Part shown: piece by piece, positions 11,436 through 23,300 of the stretch
Position numbering within the stretch: position 1 is the first letter of the stretch
Layout of the letters: each line of letters starts with the position of its first letter
From: Cubamyces lactineus
Lineage: Eukaryota > Basidiomycota > Agaricomycetes > Polyporales > Polyporaceae
Length of the DNA stretch: 64,000 bases
Direction of reading: 5' to 3'
Assembly: GCA_022376465.1 (NCBI GenBank)
Contig: JACDTU010000026.1
Location: 124,001-188,000 of the forward strand
The notes under the pieces: generated by a model
What the model saw: the letters and a program-made list of their open reading frames with translations, nothing else
The model's database searches: none
What the model was told of the DNA's origin: nothing
Position numbers and translations under genes: made by a program

Positions 11436-12771
11436 ATGGCTCCCGCGAAGACCCAGAAGGCGCTCCTCCTGCCCACCAAGCAGGGCCAGTGGCAGGTCGG
11501 CGAGTCTCCCGTACCCACCCCGGGTCCGAAGGACGTCCTCGTGAAGATCACCGCAACCGCACTCAACCCTGTCGACTGGAAGATCCAGACATACGGCTAC
11601 TTCATCACCAACTTCCCCTACGTCGGCGGCACTGACGCCGCCGGCATCATCGAGGAGGTGGGTTCGGAAGTGACCAACTTCGCAAAGGGGGACAGAGTGT
11701 AAGCACCGTGCTATCTCCGAGAGTTGTTAGCAAGCAGGTTCGCTCATGCGTCGCTTCCTCCAGCCTCTTCCAGGGATGGTTTGAGAACCCCAAGGCGACC
11801 TTCCAGCAGTACGCCATCGTTCCGGCCGAGATCACTGCAAAGGTGAGCTTGTTTGCCCCTCCTCCATGTACGCCACGCGAGATTGCAGCTTACACTGACG
11901 CGGTATGCCAGATCCCAGACAACATCTCCTTCGACCAAGCCGCGTCCGTCCCGCTCGGCCTCGCCACGGTCGTCACCGGCTTGTACAACCACGACCCGAA
12001 CGGCAAGTCCGTGGACTTCCCCGCGCCCTGGGAGGAAGGCGGCACGACCAAGTTCGCAGGCAAGCCCGCCTTCATCCTCGGCGGGTCCTCCTCCGTCGGC
12101 CAATACGGTACGTCATCCCTGCACCCCTCCCCTCTCTTTCCCAACGCGATTCTAACGGGCTGTATGCGCGTTTTTCCAGCGATCCAAATGGCGAAGCTCT
12201 CCGGGTTCTCGCCCATCATCGCCACCGCCTCCCTGCACAACGAACCGCTCCTCAAGTCCATTGGGGCGACGCACGTCCTCGACCGTTCCCTCCCTGCCGA
12301 CGCGATCAAGACCGAGCTGCCCAAGCTCACGGGCGGGAAGCCGATTGAGTTCGTCTACGACGCGATCTCGCTCGCGGACACGCAGGCGCTCGCGTACGAG
12401 GTCCTCGCGCCGAACGGCGTGCTCCTCCTCGTCCTCCCGGACGCGATCCCGCCCGAGCTCAAGAAGGAGGGCGACAGGAAGAAGATCGTGGGCGTGTTTG
12501 GGAACGTGCACAGTCCCGAGAACAGGCAGGTCGGCGTCGCGCTGTATGCGCACCTCACGGAGTGGCTCGAGAAGGGCCTCCTGGTGGTATGTGTTTTACG
12601 GCGATGTTATGGAGTGGCGGAATGTGTAGCTGACTTTGCGTGATGATGCAGCCGAACCGGGTTGAGGTGCTTCCGAACGGCCTTGCGGGCATCCCTGATG
12701 GTCTGGAGCGCATGAAGAACAACAAGGTCAGCGGGACGAAGCTCATTGCACGGCCGCAAGAGACAGCGTGA
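11436..12771 (+). CDS. GroES-like MDR reductase (ToxD/enoyl-reductase type), lone copy
   Basis: Medium-chain dehydrogenase/reductase: N-terminal GroES-like domain (PGPKDVLVKITATALNPVDW) and C-terminal NAD(P)-binding fold with glycine loop LGGSSSVGQY. It lacks the structural-zinc Cys cluster, as do the ToxD/LovC trans-enoyl reductases; the substrate is not predictable. Exons: 11436-11698, 11764-11842, 11912-12107, 12180-12586, 12652-12771; 354 residues. Intron positions and phases match the five array copies at 31-41 kb, and exon sizes 2 to 5 match the outermost copy (40048-41417) within 3 bases. It is thus a sister of that copy, about 18 kb from the array and on the opposite strand. Confidence 0.9.
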
Positions 12772-13275
12772 GCTGCTCATGCTATGTCATGCATGATAGC
12801 ATTGGGGGACGTCTTGGGCCAGCGATGGCCTGTAGTGAAGAATCAATTACTTGTATTAGTAGCCGATAGTATGTATGGATTCGTTTATCCACGCTCCAGG
12901 TTCTCTTACCGTCTTTGCGCGCTCGAGCACGATCAGCAGCATTCCCCCAGGCCAGAGAAGGCCTGGCTGCATCTTGGGAAGAGGCATCGCGTCGTGAATC
13001 ACTAATACGCTTCATGTTCTTCGTACCTTGGGAGCGAAAGGAAGCACCGCCTATCAACAACACACTCATATGGTATGGATCCGGAATCAATGGGTCCACG
13101 TACGTAAGTGACCACCGCCATGCAGTAGCGCAGTCAGTACCATGTAGGACTGGGGGCGCTGAGCTGCGACAGAGCGGCGACAAGGTGCCGTCGTTTCTCT
13201 CTACTGACCACGACCACCATTGACACTGACTGTGTGTTGAACAGATTCCGAGTGACTGTCCCGGGTCCCGAGCGA
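12772..13275. other. Intergenic, MDR gene to HET gene
   Basis: Only short frames; none resembles a known protein. Confidence 0.4.
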
Positions 13276-15588
13276 ATGCACCCCTACTCTGAGGCACGAG
13301 CAGAGCAAAGCTCATGCGGCAGTCAGGTCCCAGGATGTGAGCGTCTGGAGGCGGACAGCAGGTGCGTAAAACGTTTGCTCTACAGCCTTCACGAAAGTAG
13401 TGAACCATCTGCCGAACAACAGTATCAGGTCCTTGGTGTGTGACAGGTGTTGGGCCGGCCCCTTCGCATACTCGTCCTTCGGACGCCTCACGAGCAGCGG
13501 AGACATCCCGTACGCCACTACTTGGGCACGCGTACGGGAGTCCGCTGCTAGCGGGTGCGGGTTCTGCGGATTGCTGGTGACGGACATGCCTGAGGACTCG
13601 GACGGCGACGGATCCTCGGCCGTAACGTTTACGGTCAAGTTTGGCTTCGTGAAGAACCCCACTAGCACGTTCCACCTGGCGTCGACGCGCATCCAGTTTC
13701 TAGACTACGAGGTCGCGGGGCCTGGAGGCGAGCCGGAGTTTCTGAGCAATGGGATGTGGCTTCGTGCGTCCCCTGGTATGTCTGTTGTCAGAATGGCGTA
13801 CGTGTTGCAGCACCGGGAAACTGACTCACCTCTGTCCTATCTGTAGATGATCCAGCTGCTACTGAGATCTTCGCAAGAGATCCCGTACTTGAGGTCAACT
13901 CTCCCGGCTGCTACTCTTTCGCGCTGGCACAGATGAGGGATTGCGCAAAGAACCACAAGGACTGTCCTCCACTTGTCTTGGATAGTCAACTGCCGACTCG
14001 CGTGATTGACTGCTTCGACCCGCTCCGTCCGCGTCTGTTCGCTAGCGAAGGCAAGCTCGGCCAGTACGCCGCGCTCAGCTACGTCTGGGGCGAAGCACAG
14101 CCGCACTCCACCACCAAAGCAAGGGTCGACGCCTACACCCGTAGTATCGACATCTCAACCATCCCGCGGACGATCCGCGAGGCGATCGAGGTGACGCACA
14201 AGCTCGGGCTGCGCTACCTCTGGGTCGACTCGTTCTGCATCATCCAGGACTCGCGCGAGGACAAGACGCGCGAGCTCGTGCGGCTCCGCCGGATATTCCA
14301 CGACGCGTGCATCACCATCGTGGCGGCGTGCGCGCCCTCCGCGTCCGCGGGGTTCTTGCACGACCGGCCGTCCCCCGTTCCGAGTCCGGAGACCCCGCGT
14401 CTGCCGTATTGGTGCGCGGACGGGCGGCTTGGCACGGTGACGGCGGAGCCGTTCGTCATGTCCTACGAGTGGGACCGCGAGCCGATCAACAAGCGTGCGT
14501 GGTGCCTCGAGGAGCGGCTGATGTCCCCGCGCAAGCTGGTCTACGCGAGCGACACGCTGCAGTACCACTGCCAGACCGGCACGACCGCCATGGGCGACGC
14601 CGTCGTGCGCGTGCAGGTGGCCGAGCGCCTGCAGAACATCGCGTTCATGCCCGACGCGGAGGTCTTGCCCACCGTCGCGGGCTGGAACGCGGGCAGGTGG
14701 AAGCTCTTCAGCGGCGAGTGGGCGGACGTCCTCCTCAACTACACCCGCCGCGCGGTCACGAAGCCGAAGGACAAGCTGACGGCGCTCGCGGGCGTTGCGG
14801 AGCAGTTCCACGGCGTCTTGAGGCATGCGGGAGACGTTGGGGTGACCGCGCTCACAAGCAGCCGGTACCTCGCGGGCTTGTGGGAGCCGACGCTGCTCAA
14901 CGACCTGCTTTGGAAGCGCGGAGTCGAGGTGCCCTTGACCGCGCGGCCGTCGCAGTACTACCTCGGGCCTACATGGTCGTGGGCATCCGTCGACGGTCCC
15001 GTCAACCTCCTGACTGCTTACACGAGGCTGCATCCATACCGCCTCGTAGGGTCCAAGAGCATCCTGTCCGCGAGGATCGTCTCGTGCGAGGTTACTCTGG
15101 AAGATGAGCGCCTGCCACATGGTCGCGTCAAACACGGGCTGCTACGACTGCAGACGAAGCTCATCCCTACGACGTGGAGCGACGGGCTCGAGGAACCGCG
15201 CCTATGGGCGTCGGAACGAGAACCTGGGGGCAGCCTGCAGATGTCGGCGTCTGACGGTCTGCTCAGAAAGGACGCGCGAGTATGCGCTGCAGAGCTGTTT
15301 CTCGACAGCACGGACAAGGTGGAGGGAACAGTGTGGGCCGTACCTATCCTCTGGAACGTCGACGCGAGTCATGATTTTGAGGACGTGCACGCCGCCGGGC
15401 TCTTGGTGGCAAAGGCAGAGGAATCGACACGGTTCGTCCGTGTGGGTCTCTGGGAAACGCCCGAGCTGGGTGTTGTGGACGACCCAGACGAGTACCAGTC
15501 CTTGATGCAGACGCGACTCGCTTGGTTCAAGACGTTCAGAGAGTCTGCGGACCCTGGATCACCTCTGCCTGTAATCGAGATAATTTAA
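13276..15588 (+). CDS. HET-domain protein
   Basis: Heterokaryon-incompatibility (HET, PF06985-type) domain. In ascomycetes such domains trigger cell death on non-self fusion; in basidiomycetes the family is expanded and mostly untested. Three exons: 13276-13361, 13423-13775, 13847-15588; 726 residues. HET blocks: QYAALSYVWGEAQ (about residues 200-212), PRTIREAIEVTHKLGLRYLW, VDSFCIIQDSREDK, and FHDACITIVAACAPSASAGF, followed by NKRAWCLEERLMSPR. The long frame has no ATG after the in-frame stop at 13367, so the first exon with ATG 13276 is needed; its 61-base intron restores the frame. The N-terminus has Cys-containing LVCDRCWAGPF, common before HET domains. Confidence 0.85.
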
Positions 15589-16024
15589 TCGTATCACTAT
15601 TTCCTACAAAATTCAAAGCTTACGACTTTGTATGAATGCGATTTCGTGGTGTAGTAGTGGTATACAAGGAGGATGCCACCCGCAGTGCCTCGAGTAGTAT
15701 GCCGCCAATTTGAATATGGATGATTGTTTGGCAAGAGCTTCTGAACCAAACAAACGCTACTGCACACCGGCATGTGCGGGCGCCAACGGTAATCCTACAT
15801 GATGATCCCTGACACGACGTTGATATTTACAGCCCCTGTGGTACGAGGCGGCTACAGTAAACAATCATCCCATTTATTCACATTTTGCTGATAACCCAAT
15901 ACGAAAAACTAGGTCCATGAGCCAGTCCGTCGCAGACGGAGTAAGAGAATAGGAGGGGATAGTATGCTGTGCTAGTCCGATCTGCCAGCACCAAGCAACA
16001 CCCTTCAGACGAACACAGAGCATA
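15589..16024. other. Intergenic between convergent genes
   Basis: Lies between the HET gene and the Hsp20-like gene. No gene seen; it probably contains both 3' ends. Confidence 0.4.
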
Positions 16025-17684
16025 TCACAACGGCGTGCGTATCACTGGTGATGGTTGCCCGTCCGAACCGGGCCTCCGCCGGACGTGGATCACCAGCTGC
16101 CCGTCCGACTCGAATACCGCCCGTACGGACATCATGTCCACATCTGTTGGCGCGAAAGTTACCTCCCACTCGTAGTGTGCTAAACCAACCCCAATTAGCG
16201 TTCAATCTCCAAAATTGACACGAACAGCTCAACAACTTTACTCACAGTCGCTCTCCCGATGCCACAGATCCGCAACGACCGACAGCCGCGCGCCCTTCTT
16301 CGCGCACACCGTAACCATCTCCGGCGAAAGCCCCTCTGGCAGGCGCACAGCGAGCTTATGCTCCGCCACAGTGGTCAGCAACCGCATCGCAGGTGTATGC
16401 GCAGGCGAAGGCGTGCGCCGTGCATGCGCGATGGGCGACTCCGGGACGAACCCCGGACTAGCACGTGCCAGGAGCGGACCAGGGGAAGTTGGCGAGGGCG
16501 CATACATCGGAGTTGGAGGGGGTGCTTGTGGCAGTGTAGGGCTCGCATAGCTAGAGTGCGACCATGTCCGCGAGATGCTGCTGCTGCTTGAAGACGCCGC
16601 GGCACACAGGGATGGCGGGAGCGGCGGAGGTAGTATAGGGAGTGCTGGTGGCGGAAGCATGGCACTAGCAGTTACAGCTGAGGCCGCAGCCGCGTGAAGC
16701 GTGCGACTAGCTGGAGGAGGCATCGGCGGGCTCAAAGTCGAGCGCGAAGAGCTGGCAGTAGTAGACGAGGACGACATGGAGGAAATGGCAGACAGAGTCG
16801 GAGAGGCGACTGCCTTTCGTGGCGGTGGGCAGGGACCGGTTGGCACATATACCCCCTGCAAAGGATTGGGTTCGAGGGTACGGAGTGGTCCGCCAGGAGA
16901 TGAGGTCCCCGTGAGCAGTGCAGCCCGGGATGCGCAGGACACACGCGCCTGCGCCGCCCCCGCCGAGGACCCGAGTGGAAGCTGCTCGTCGCTCTCCGGA
17001 ATGGGACCAGGTTCGGGCCCCGAGGCGAATGCAGCGACCGCGGCTGCAACAACTTGAGCCTCAGCGAGCTGTTTCGCACCAATAGTAACAGGATGCGCGG
17101 GTACAGTATGGAAATGATGGTCGGGGCTAGGGTTGAGGAGGGTATTCATGCTGGTGCTGGAGCATAGCGAAGGTGCCGGACGCCACAGGGGGCTCGCAGA
17201 GGGATGAGTAGAAAACGTGGAGGCGGTGTCGTTTTCTGCTGGGAGCCACGAGTGCAGTCGCGGCATGATCAGTTGGTATATGCATGCACAATATGAGGTA
17301 ATGAGTGCGCAGGCGGTAACAGCCCACGACTACACCGCCAGCCATGGATATAGTCAGACTGGAAATGGATGACGTACCGTTTCTAATAGGCCTACGTGTA
17401 GGCGGGGCCCGACCTAGTGTTGCGTAGCTGTGATACTTGGAGTTGCTATTGGCAGACGTGGCACAAGACAAGAAGCCCAGCGCGTCCAGCGCGCCGCCAG
17501 TACTGTCAGAAACGGAGTTCGAGTTATTCAGAGCGTCCTGCGCTGCCAGGAGATCCAGACTAGAAAGCGTGTTGCTCGACCGTAATCCGAGAGGATGACC
17601 GCCCGATGTCGTCATTGATAGGGCGCGTGTACGGACGCCTCCAGAGAGTCGGCGAGAGCACGCAGACAAGGTCGCCATAGCCAT
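16025..17684 (-). CDS. Pro/Ser-rich protein with Hsp20-like C-terminus
   Basis: Exons (minus) 17684-17378, 17235-16246, 16179-16025 sum to 484 codons including stop. Residues 1 to about 100 are Ser-rich with little predicted structure. About 100-350 is low-complexity Pro/Ser/Ala. The last 110 or so residues look folded: EHKLAVRLPEGLSPEMVTVC, then HYEWEVTFAPTDVDMMSVRA, then DGQLVIHVRRR, a beta-rich pattern like alpha-crystallin/Hsp20 domains. Function unknown; the Hsp20 link is an inference from pattern. The first intron (142 bases) is long for this genome, so the N-terminus is less sure. Several frames on the other strand are shadows. Confidence 0.65.
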
Positions 17685-19847
17685 TGACCGGAAGCGATGC
17701 TAGATGGACTCTGTCCGAGTTTCTAGTGGGCGGATGCACTACCAGAGCGAGGGTTCAATGCAGAAGATGATGCGGGTGGGGAACGCAAAGGGCGCGAGCG
17801 GGTAGTGCGCTGTACGAGAAAGTCAAGTAGAGGGCTAGCCGCAGCGTAAACGTGATACCAGAGCGAGGATGCGATGGCTTCCAGAGCGTCGAGGAGATAT
17901 TGTTAGACAAGAAAGCACACGGCAAGTGGAGCATATACCGAGCTGTGAATCAAATGGAGGCTGACCTGAGCCCGCGCCGAGCTCGCCATCCCGCCGCGAA
18001 TACCAATCGCGACTGCGCGCAACGGGGGCGCGAGGCAGGAAGATGACCAACTGCAGAAGGGGCTCGTGCGACATGGCCACGACTGCAGAGCTCACATGAC
18101 GGCGTCCTGTTCTCATATACTGAGCCTGCTGTTGCGCCCAGTGGTGGGGTACAGTGGAGCCCACCGCACTGTGCTAAATAACCTTCTGGACGCGGTTGTG
18201 ACGGGTCTACGCGTGCCCTCTGTCAAGACGTCGCGCAGCGCTGTATGAGGCGCTTCTCACTCTATGTCCGGACGGGATCCGCCTGCTCAGCCCAGTCGAG
18301 CGACGATCCTGGGGTCGAACAAGATCTGCACGATCCCTTGCATTGGAAACGTCAGCTTCTCTGTGGATGGCACGTCACTCGCTGAAACACTTACATCACC
18401 CCTCGGGCCAAAGTACGCCCTCGCAGGACACCTCGCTCCACAACATATCGCAGCCGCAGCGACAAGAGATAAGAATATCTTCTGTTCGCCGGAGTCTGCG
18501 AATACTTTGTGGACCTGGGCTCGGAGCCTGAGAGCACCGACCTCGATGCTACACGCGACAAGCCAATCTGAAGACGAACCGTACGCCTATACCTATAGTT
18601 ATCCTGCCCAAAAGTCAAAACCCAAGAAGACGTGCATGAGATAATAGAACGCTCACAGAACTTACGACTCGTGGCCAATAGCCGGCCCACTGGCCCGAAC
18701 CACCTCCAATGTGCACGCTATCATTCCGCCATTCGCCGCATGCCATCCCCACGCTCAACACGCCACCTGGCCAATCCAGCAAGTCCATACCCACCTCACG
18801 GTAGGTTGCATCAGAAGCGTAGAAGGGAGAAGGTCATGAGCTACCAATCGCTGGCTTCGTCAGACTGCGTTAGCTGCAGGCCGCAAAAGCTCCTACTAGC
18901 CCTTTTGGGCGATCAGCGCTGGGGCGAGCTGCTCCGGTACGCGCATCGCGTGCGCAGCGTTCAGTAGAACTGCCCATGGACTATGCTTACAGCACGCTCA
19001 CCGTCCTTCGTTGAAGTCTGTATGAAGAACGTCTGGACGTCTTCTATCGCTGACTGTGCGACTGAAGTCGCGAACCTCAAGGCCTGCGGCATAAGAGCGG
19101 GTTGTATCAGCATCGCGAGTCTTGGCGAATGCATGACCATACGCACCTTGGCAGAATACTGCATGTACTGTATGGCTGTCAGCTGACTTGTCACAGTCCC
19201 ATTCAACAGAAACCAACACACCTGCGCAATCTACGCAGGCAGCAAAGCGGTTCCAGCGAGCGATCAGCGGTGAGTGGGTGGGAAGAGGAAGCTCCCGAAC
19301 GACGTACTGAAGGTTCCGAGCATGCGTACAGCAAGCGCAGCGAAACTTACCAGCTGTGGTGCGCATCCTCGTTCGTTCGCGCTTCTATGATAGATTGCCA
19401 GGCCGCCGTCGGGACGTTTTGACGCGCATTCGGGCTCTGCTCAACTTCAGCGAGAGGCTTTCCTTATGCTGGAATACCTCTTGAGGGCCTCCCTATCCGG
19501 GACGGCCAGGATCCGCTAGACTCCCATGAAGAGCCAAACCGATGGACGTCGCACTGCATATGTACGCCAGAGTTCAGACATGCAGCGCGTCGAGGCAGGC
19601 TCATACCTACAAGCGAGCACGACAAGACGACAAGGGCAGCTTCTTCAGCCTCGTGTCTAGATGAGCCGCGAACGAACAAGACGGTACGTACGGGGTTACA
19701 TCGCCGAGGGACCCTCTCGCGTCCTGTAAGCTGTAACTGAGGCTATAGCGTTCAAGGAACCCGCTCAGCGTCTTCCGCGCGGCGTGCGCAGCAGCAGAAG
19801 GTCGAAGGAAGTCCGAAGCAGCACTGGCACTGGCACTGGCATGGGGA

Positions 19848-19862
19848 GGGGGGGGGGGGGGG
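19848..19862. repeat. Run of 15 G
   Basis: An uninterrupted G-run, preceded from about 19821 by tandem GGCACT units. Confidence 0.85.
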
Positions 19863-20331
19863 CACCCTCAGAGCGCAGGAAGGGCAGGAAGCTCGACGAG
19901 ATAACACCCGCGGGCGTGCCTCGACGCGCACGCTCGAGCTCGCAGAGCCTCCAGCGGTTCTCGAAGGGCGATAATACTCGTTGGGCACGGTCACCCCGGG
20001 CTCGTCCTCGTCCCGGCTCGATGATCGTCGTTCGCTCGCTTTCGACCGCATACAATACAGTCCGTCTGCGCGCGCTCGCATGCTGCAGCAGAACAGATCA
20101 ATACAGTCCGAGCAGCGCTTCGTCGCCACCAGATGAGGCAGGACAGGGAGGCTCGCAGGAGCGCGCGCCAGGCGCGAGTACTGAGTCCTGGGTCCTAGGA
20201 GCTAGGACACCGGAAAGTTCATGCTCGACCGCGTTCGCCGACACCTGCCGCGGAGTGTTTCGGACACGGTGCAGACTAGGATAGCTTACCTACTTGCCTC
20301 GTTCGGGTCGACGCCGCACGCCGAAATAGCA

Positions 20332-20353
20332 GGGGGGGGGAGGGGGGGGGGGG
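20332..20353. repeat. G9-A-G12 tract
   Basis: Nine G, one A, then twelve G. About 40 bases later (20395-20418) lies a short tandem of CGTTCG-like hexamers. A third G-run of eight is at 21295-21302. Confidence 0.85.
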
Positions 20354-23300
20354 CGGATGCTGTGACGCTCTCCCAGCGTATCTCCGCGCGTCCACGTTCA
20401 CGTTCGCGTTCGCGTTCCCTGTTATCCCAGCAACGCCAGTCGAGCGGATCCAGCCTCCAGCGTGCGCCTCAGTCAGAGCCTCGATGCTAACTGGAAGGTG
20501 GATGGTCGCGCTATCTTCTGAGCGGTGGTGAGTCGACGTCAGGACCAGGCCAGCGTGAGCACGCGGCCCCGCCACGAGGCTCGCGCGAAGACCGTCGCGA
20601 ACACGTCGAAGTAGGTGTCCGTCCGCAGATGCCTCCGCTCCGAGCCGCAGCCGCCGCAGCCTCGAGGCTGCCCCCTTGCGCTTGATTGACCCTGCCGAGT
20701 GCTGTCAGCTAGTCAGCTAGCGTCCTGCGTAGCTCTGTAGCAGTGCGCTGACCTTTGAGCCGCCGCCGCCGCCGTGCGGTAGAGTGAGGTTTGGCGTTGT
20801 CCGAGTCTATCAGGTATGTGGCTGCCCTGTTCAGCAACGTTGCTGTGTGGTCGCGCGCCCCGATGTGCCTCGGAAGCGATCTTCGACGTCTGAATGAGCG
20901 GCGTAGCGTTGTGCAGGTACCGTTCATCCACGCCGGACCCTCGCGAGCGTCAGAGCTCTCTTCCCTCGGACGGATGCACAGAACGTGAGTGGGCCAAGCG
21001 ATAGGCTACACAGCTCGTAAGCCGGCGCCCACTAACGCACGGGGACCTTTCAGGGCCCTACCCAGACGTTCGAGTTCGATGGAACTCAACGGAGCTCGTC
21101 TGGCGTCGCGAGCGAGCGCCTGCACCGCTGCCTATCGCGCGCGCGTGTACAGGCAGGCACGGTCACCTGGGGTGCGCACATGCATCTTCGACAGACTGGC
21201 ACTTCGCGAGCCTGTCTCCGCCGTGCCACCTCGAGGCTCGCAGGGCTGGCGGGCGGTGGGACCCTGCAGGTGGGTGACTGCAGCTAAGTCGACAGGGGGG
21301 GGCGGTCTTGAGACTCGTGCGCTTGACGTGCGCGTATGCGTACGGAGGTAATGCGGATGCGGAATCTAGGAGGAGGCAGGAGGGTGAGTGAGTGATGACG
21401 AGAGCGATGGGCTGTGTGCGCGCCTTCGAGCTCGAGACATCGACACTGTGTTTAGTCCGCTTAGGCCGAAGTCTGCGATTCGGCTGCGCACATAGCGCGT
21501 CCTATAGTCAAGCGCGGTTTGTACAGTGCAGTACACATACGCCAGAATGGTATTTGTGCGCGCGGTCGACGGCGTATTGCCCCGAGTTGCTTTCGGCGGT
21601 CCGAGATGAGTAAGGCCTGCTTTGAGATACGTTTAGACTTCGGGCCCGGGACAGGAGCCAATGTCCAGCAGCAACGGCAACTTACTATAGCGGAATAGAC
21701 AGTGTTGTGGTGACGGTAGCGCGAATCCCTGCAGGGTGGCCGGAGTAAGTTCATCTTCAGAAGTAGTCCGAGGTCGAGTACTAGTTCTCCCGGCTCGTGA
21801 GCACACACGTCTTTTCCTCCCTGTCCGCCTGTATCTATGGGGTGCCTATAGACGACTCACCTCTGAATGTCGCCGGACGACAAGCAACAGCGAACCGACG
21901 TCGAAACGCGCGCAGTCCCTGCTCAGAAACGAGTCCGCGTGAGCCAAGTCGGATAGGGGGAAAACCACACCGAACCGCACGGACACTCACCGCACTACCA
22001 CTACCGCACTCCTATGCAGTCTAAGCCCACCGTCATATTAGTGCACTCGCGTCTCCGAGGAACCCGGGGCCGGGATGAGGGCATAGGCAGCTAGCTAGCT
22101 GCACGGGTGGCGGCCATCGCGACAGGCCCATTTCTGTGTCGTCCGACGCCGATCGTCTGAACGGGCCCATGCTCCAATTGGTTCGGTCGCTGTTATAGGC
22201 TGCAGCGTTCGTGGTTAGTTCGCTAGTCATTTGGTGGTGGTGCGGGCGGCGATCAGCTCGAACTGACTAGAGTAGTAGTGCCAACGCTGTTGGGGCATGT
22301 TGGTGACAAGTGTCCCGCAGCCTGGACCCTATTGTGAGACCCTAGGGTCGCACCCTACCTGACTGCTCCATATGGGATTAGAGTCGTGTGCAAGGTCAGT
22401 GGGGCTCTGAGGAAGGCTCAGCATGACAGGCGTATATGGTCCCTATGATCTGCACTACCTGGTATACGGGGAACCCTTCTGGACGATGGCAGACCTGAGA
22501 AGCTTCCCTCGGCTGTGCCTATTCATCGCAACGTATGAACGGGAGAACGAAGATCGCCGCACAAGTATCGAGGCAGGGGAGCTCGGTCTCGCAGGATGGT
22601 GGTTCTGGATTGCTTCCAAAGCTCAATATCCGATATTCAACTGTAACACGCACCCAGCTGTCGCACGCCTGGCACGCCGCGCATGTGTTATGGTACCGTT
22701 TCAAGATTGTGTACACATGTCAACAGTACGAGAGCAGTAAGCGGCTTCGGGCTCGGGCCCTCCAAATGGGGCACGTCGCCCGACCGACTGGTACGTCGCC
22801 GAGCGGATCGTAACAAACCCGACAGGCAGCCTCAGCCTGGCAAGGCACTGTACCCGTCCAGCCGCGCCTGACTCGACGCCGCGACGAAATAGACTCGGCC
22901 GTGCCATCAAAATCGGCGTCCAACAGAAAGTGCACGTCATGGAGAACGATGACAAAGATGTTCACGGTTGTCTCCATCACCATCTGAGCTCCCGAGACTC
23001 GAGCTCGAGGTCAAAAAAGGATCGTCTCAAGTGCGGGTTTGTGGTATCGTGAGTGCAAGGTCGGAACGCCATTGGCTACACGGCGAGTCCGCCCTCTGCA
23101 GGAAACCTACAGAATCGTGTGATATGTGTAATCACGAAGGTGATCTTAAGAGAATCGCATTTGGAGACCCGTGTGCGCAACACAAGAGGGGCCATTTCTT
23201 AAGATTTTCTTAAGAGTGAACCTCGGCAACGCTGTGAGATTGATGCGAGATGGAAGGCGCTACCGAACAAATCCGAACAAATCCGATTGATTCCGAAATC

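Noticed and set aside
12152..12629. Arg/Ser- and Glu/Arg-rich frames overlapping the lone MDR gene
   Set aside because: Shadows of GC-rich coding sequence in exon 4 on both strands.
14155..15135. 326-codon minus-strand frame opposite the HET gene
   Set aside because: Arg- and Pro-rich composition typical of antisense shadow; the plus strand carries the HET motifs.
16215..17057. Plus-strand frames across the Pro/Ser-rich gene
   Set aside because: Antisense shadows of a low-complexity coding region.
20600..22030. Overlapping frames of 70-120 codons on both strands of the gene-poor island
   Set aside because: They arise from high GC content with few stops; none shows a domain, hydrophobic pattern or splice continuity.
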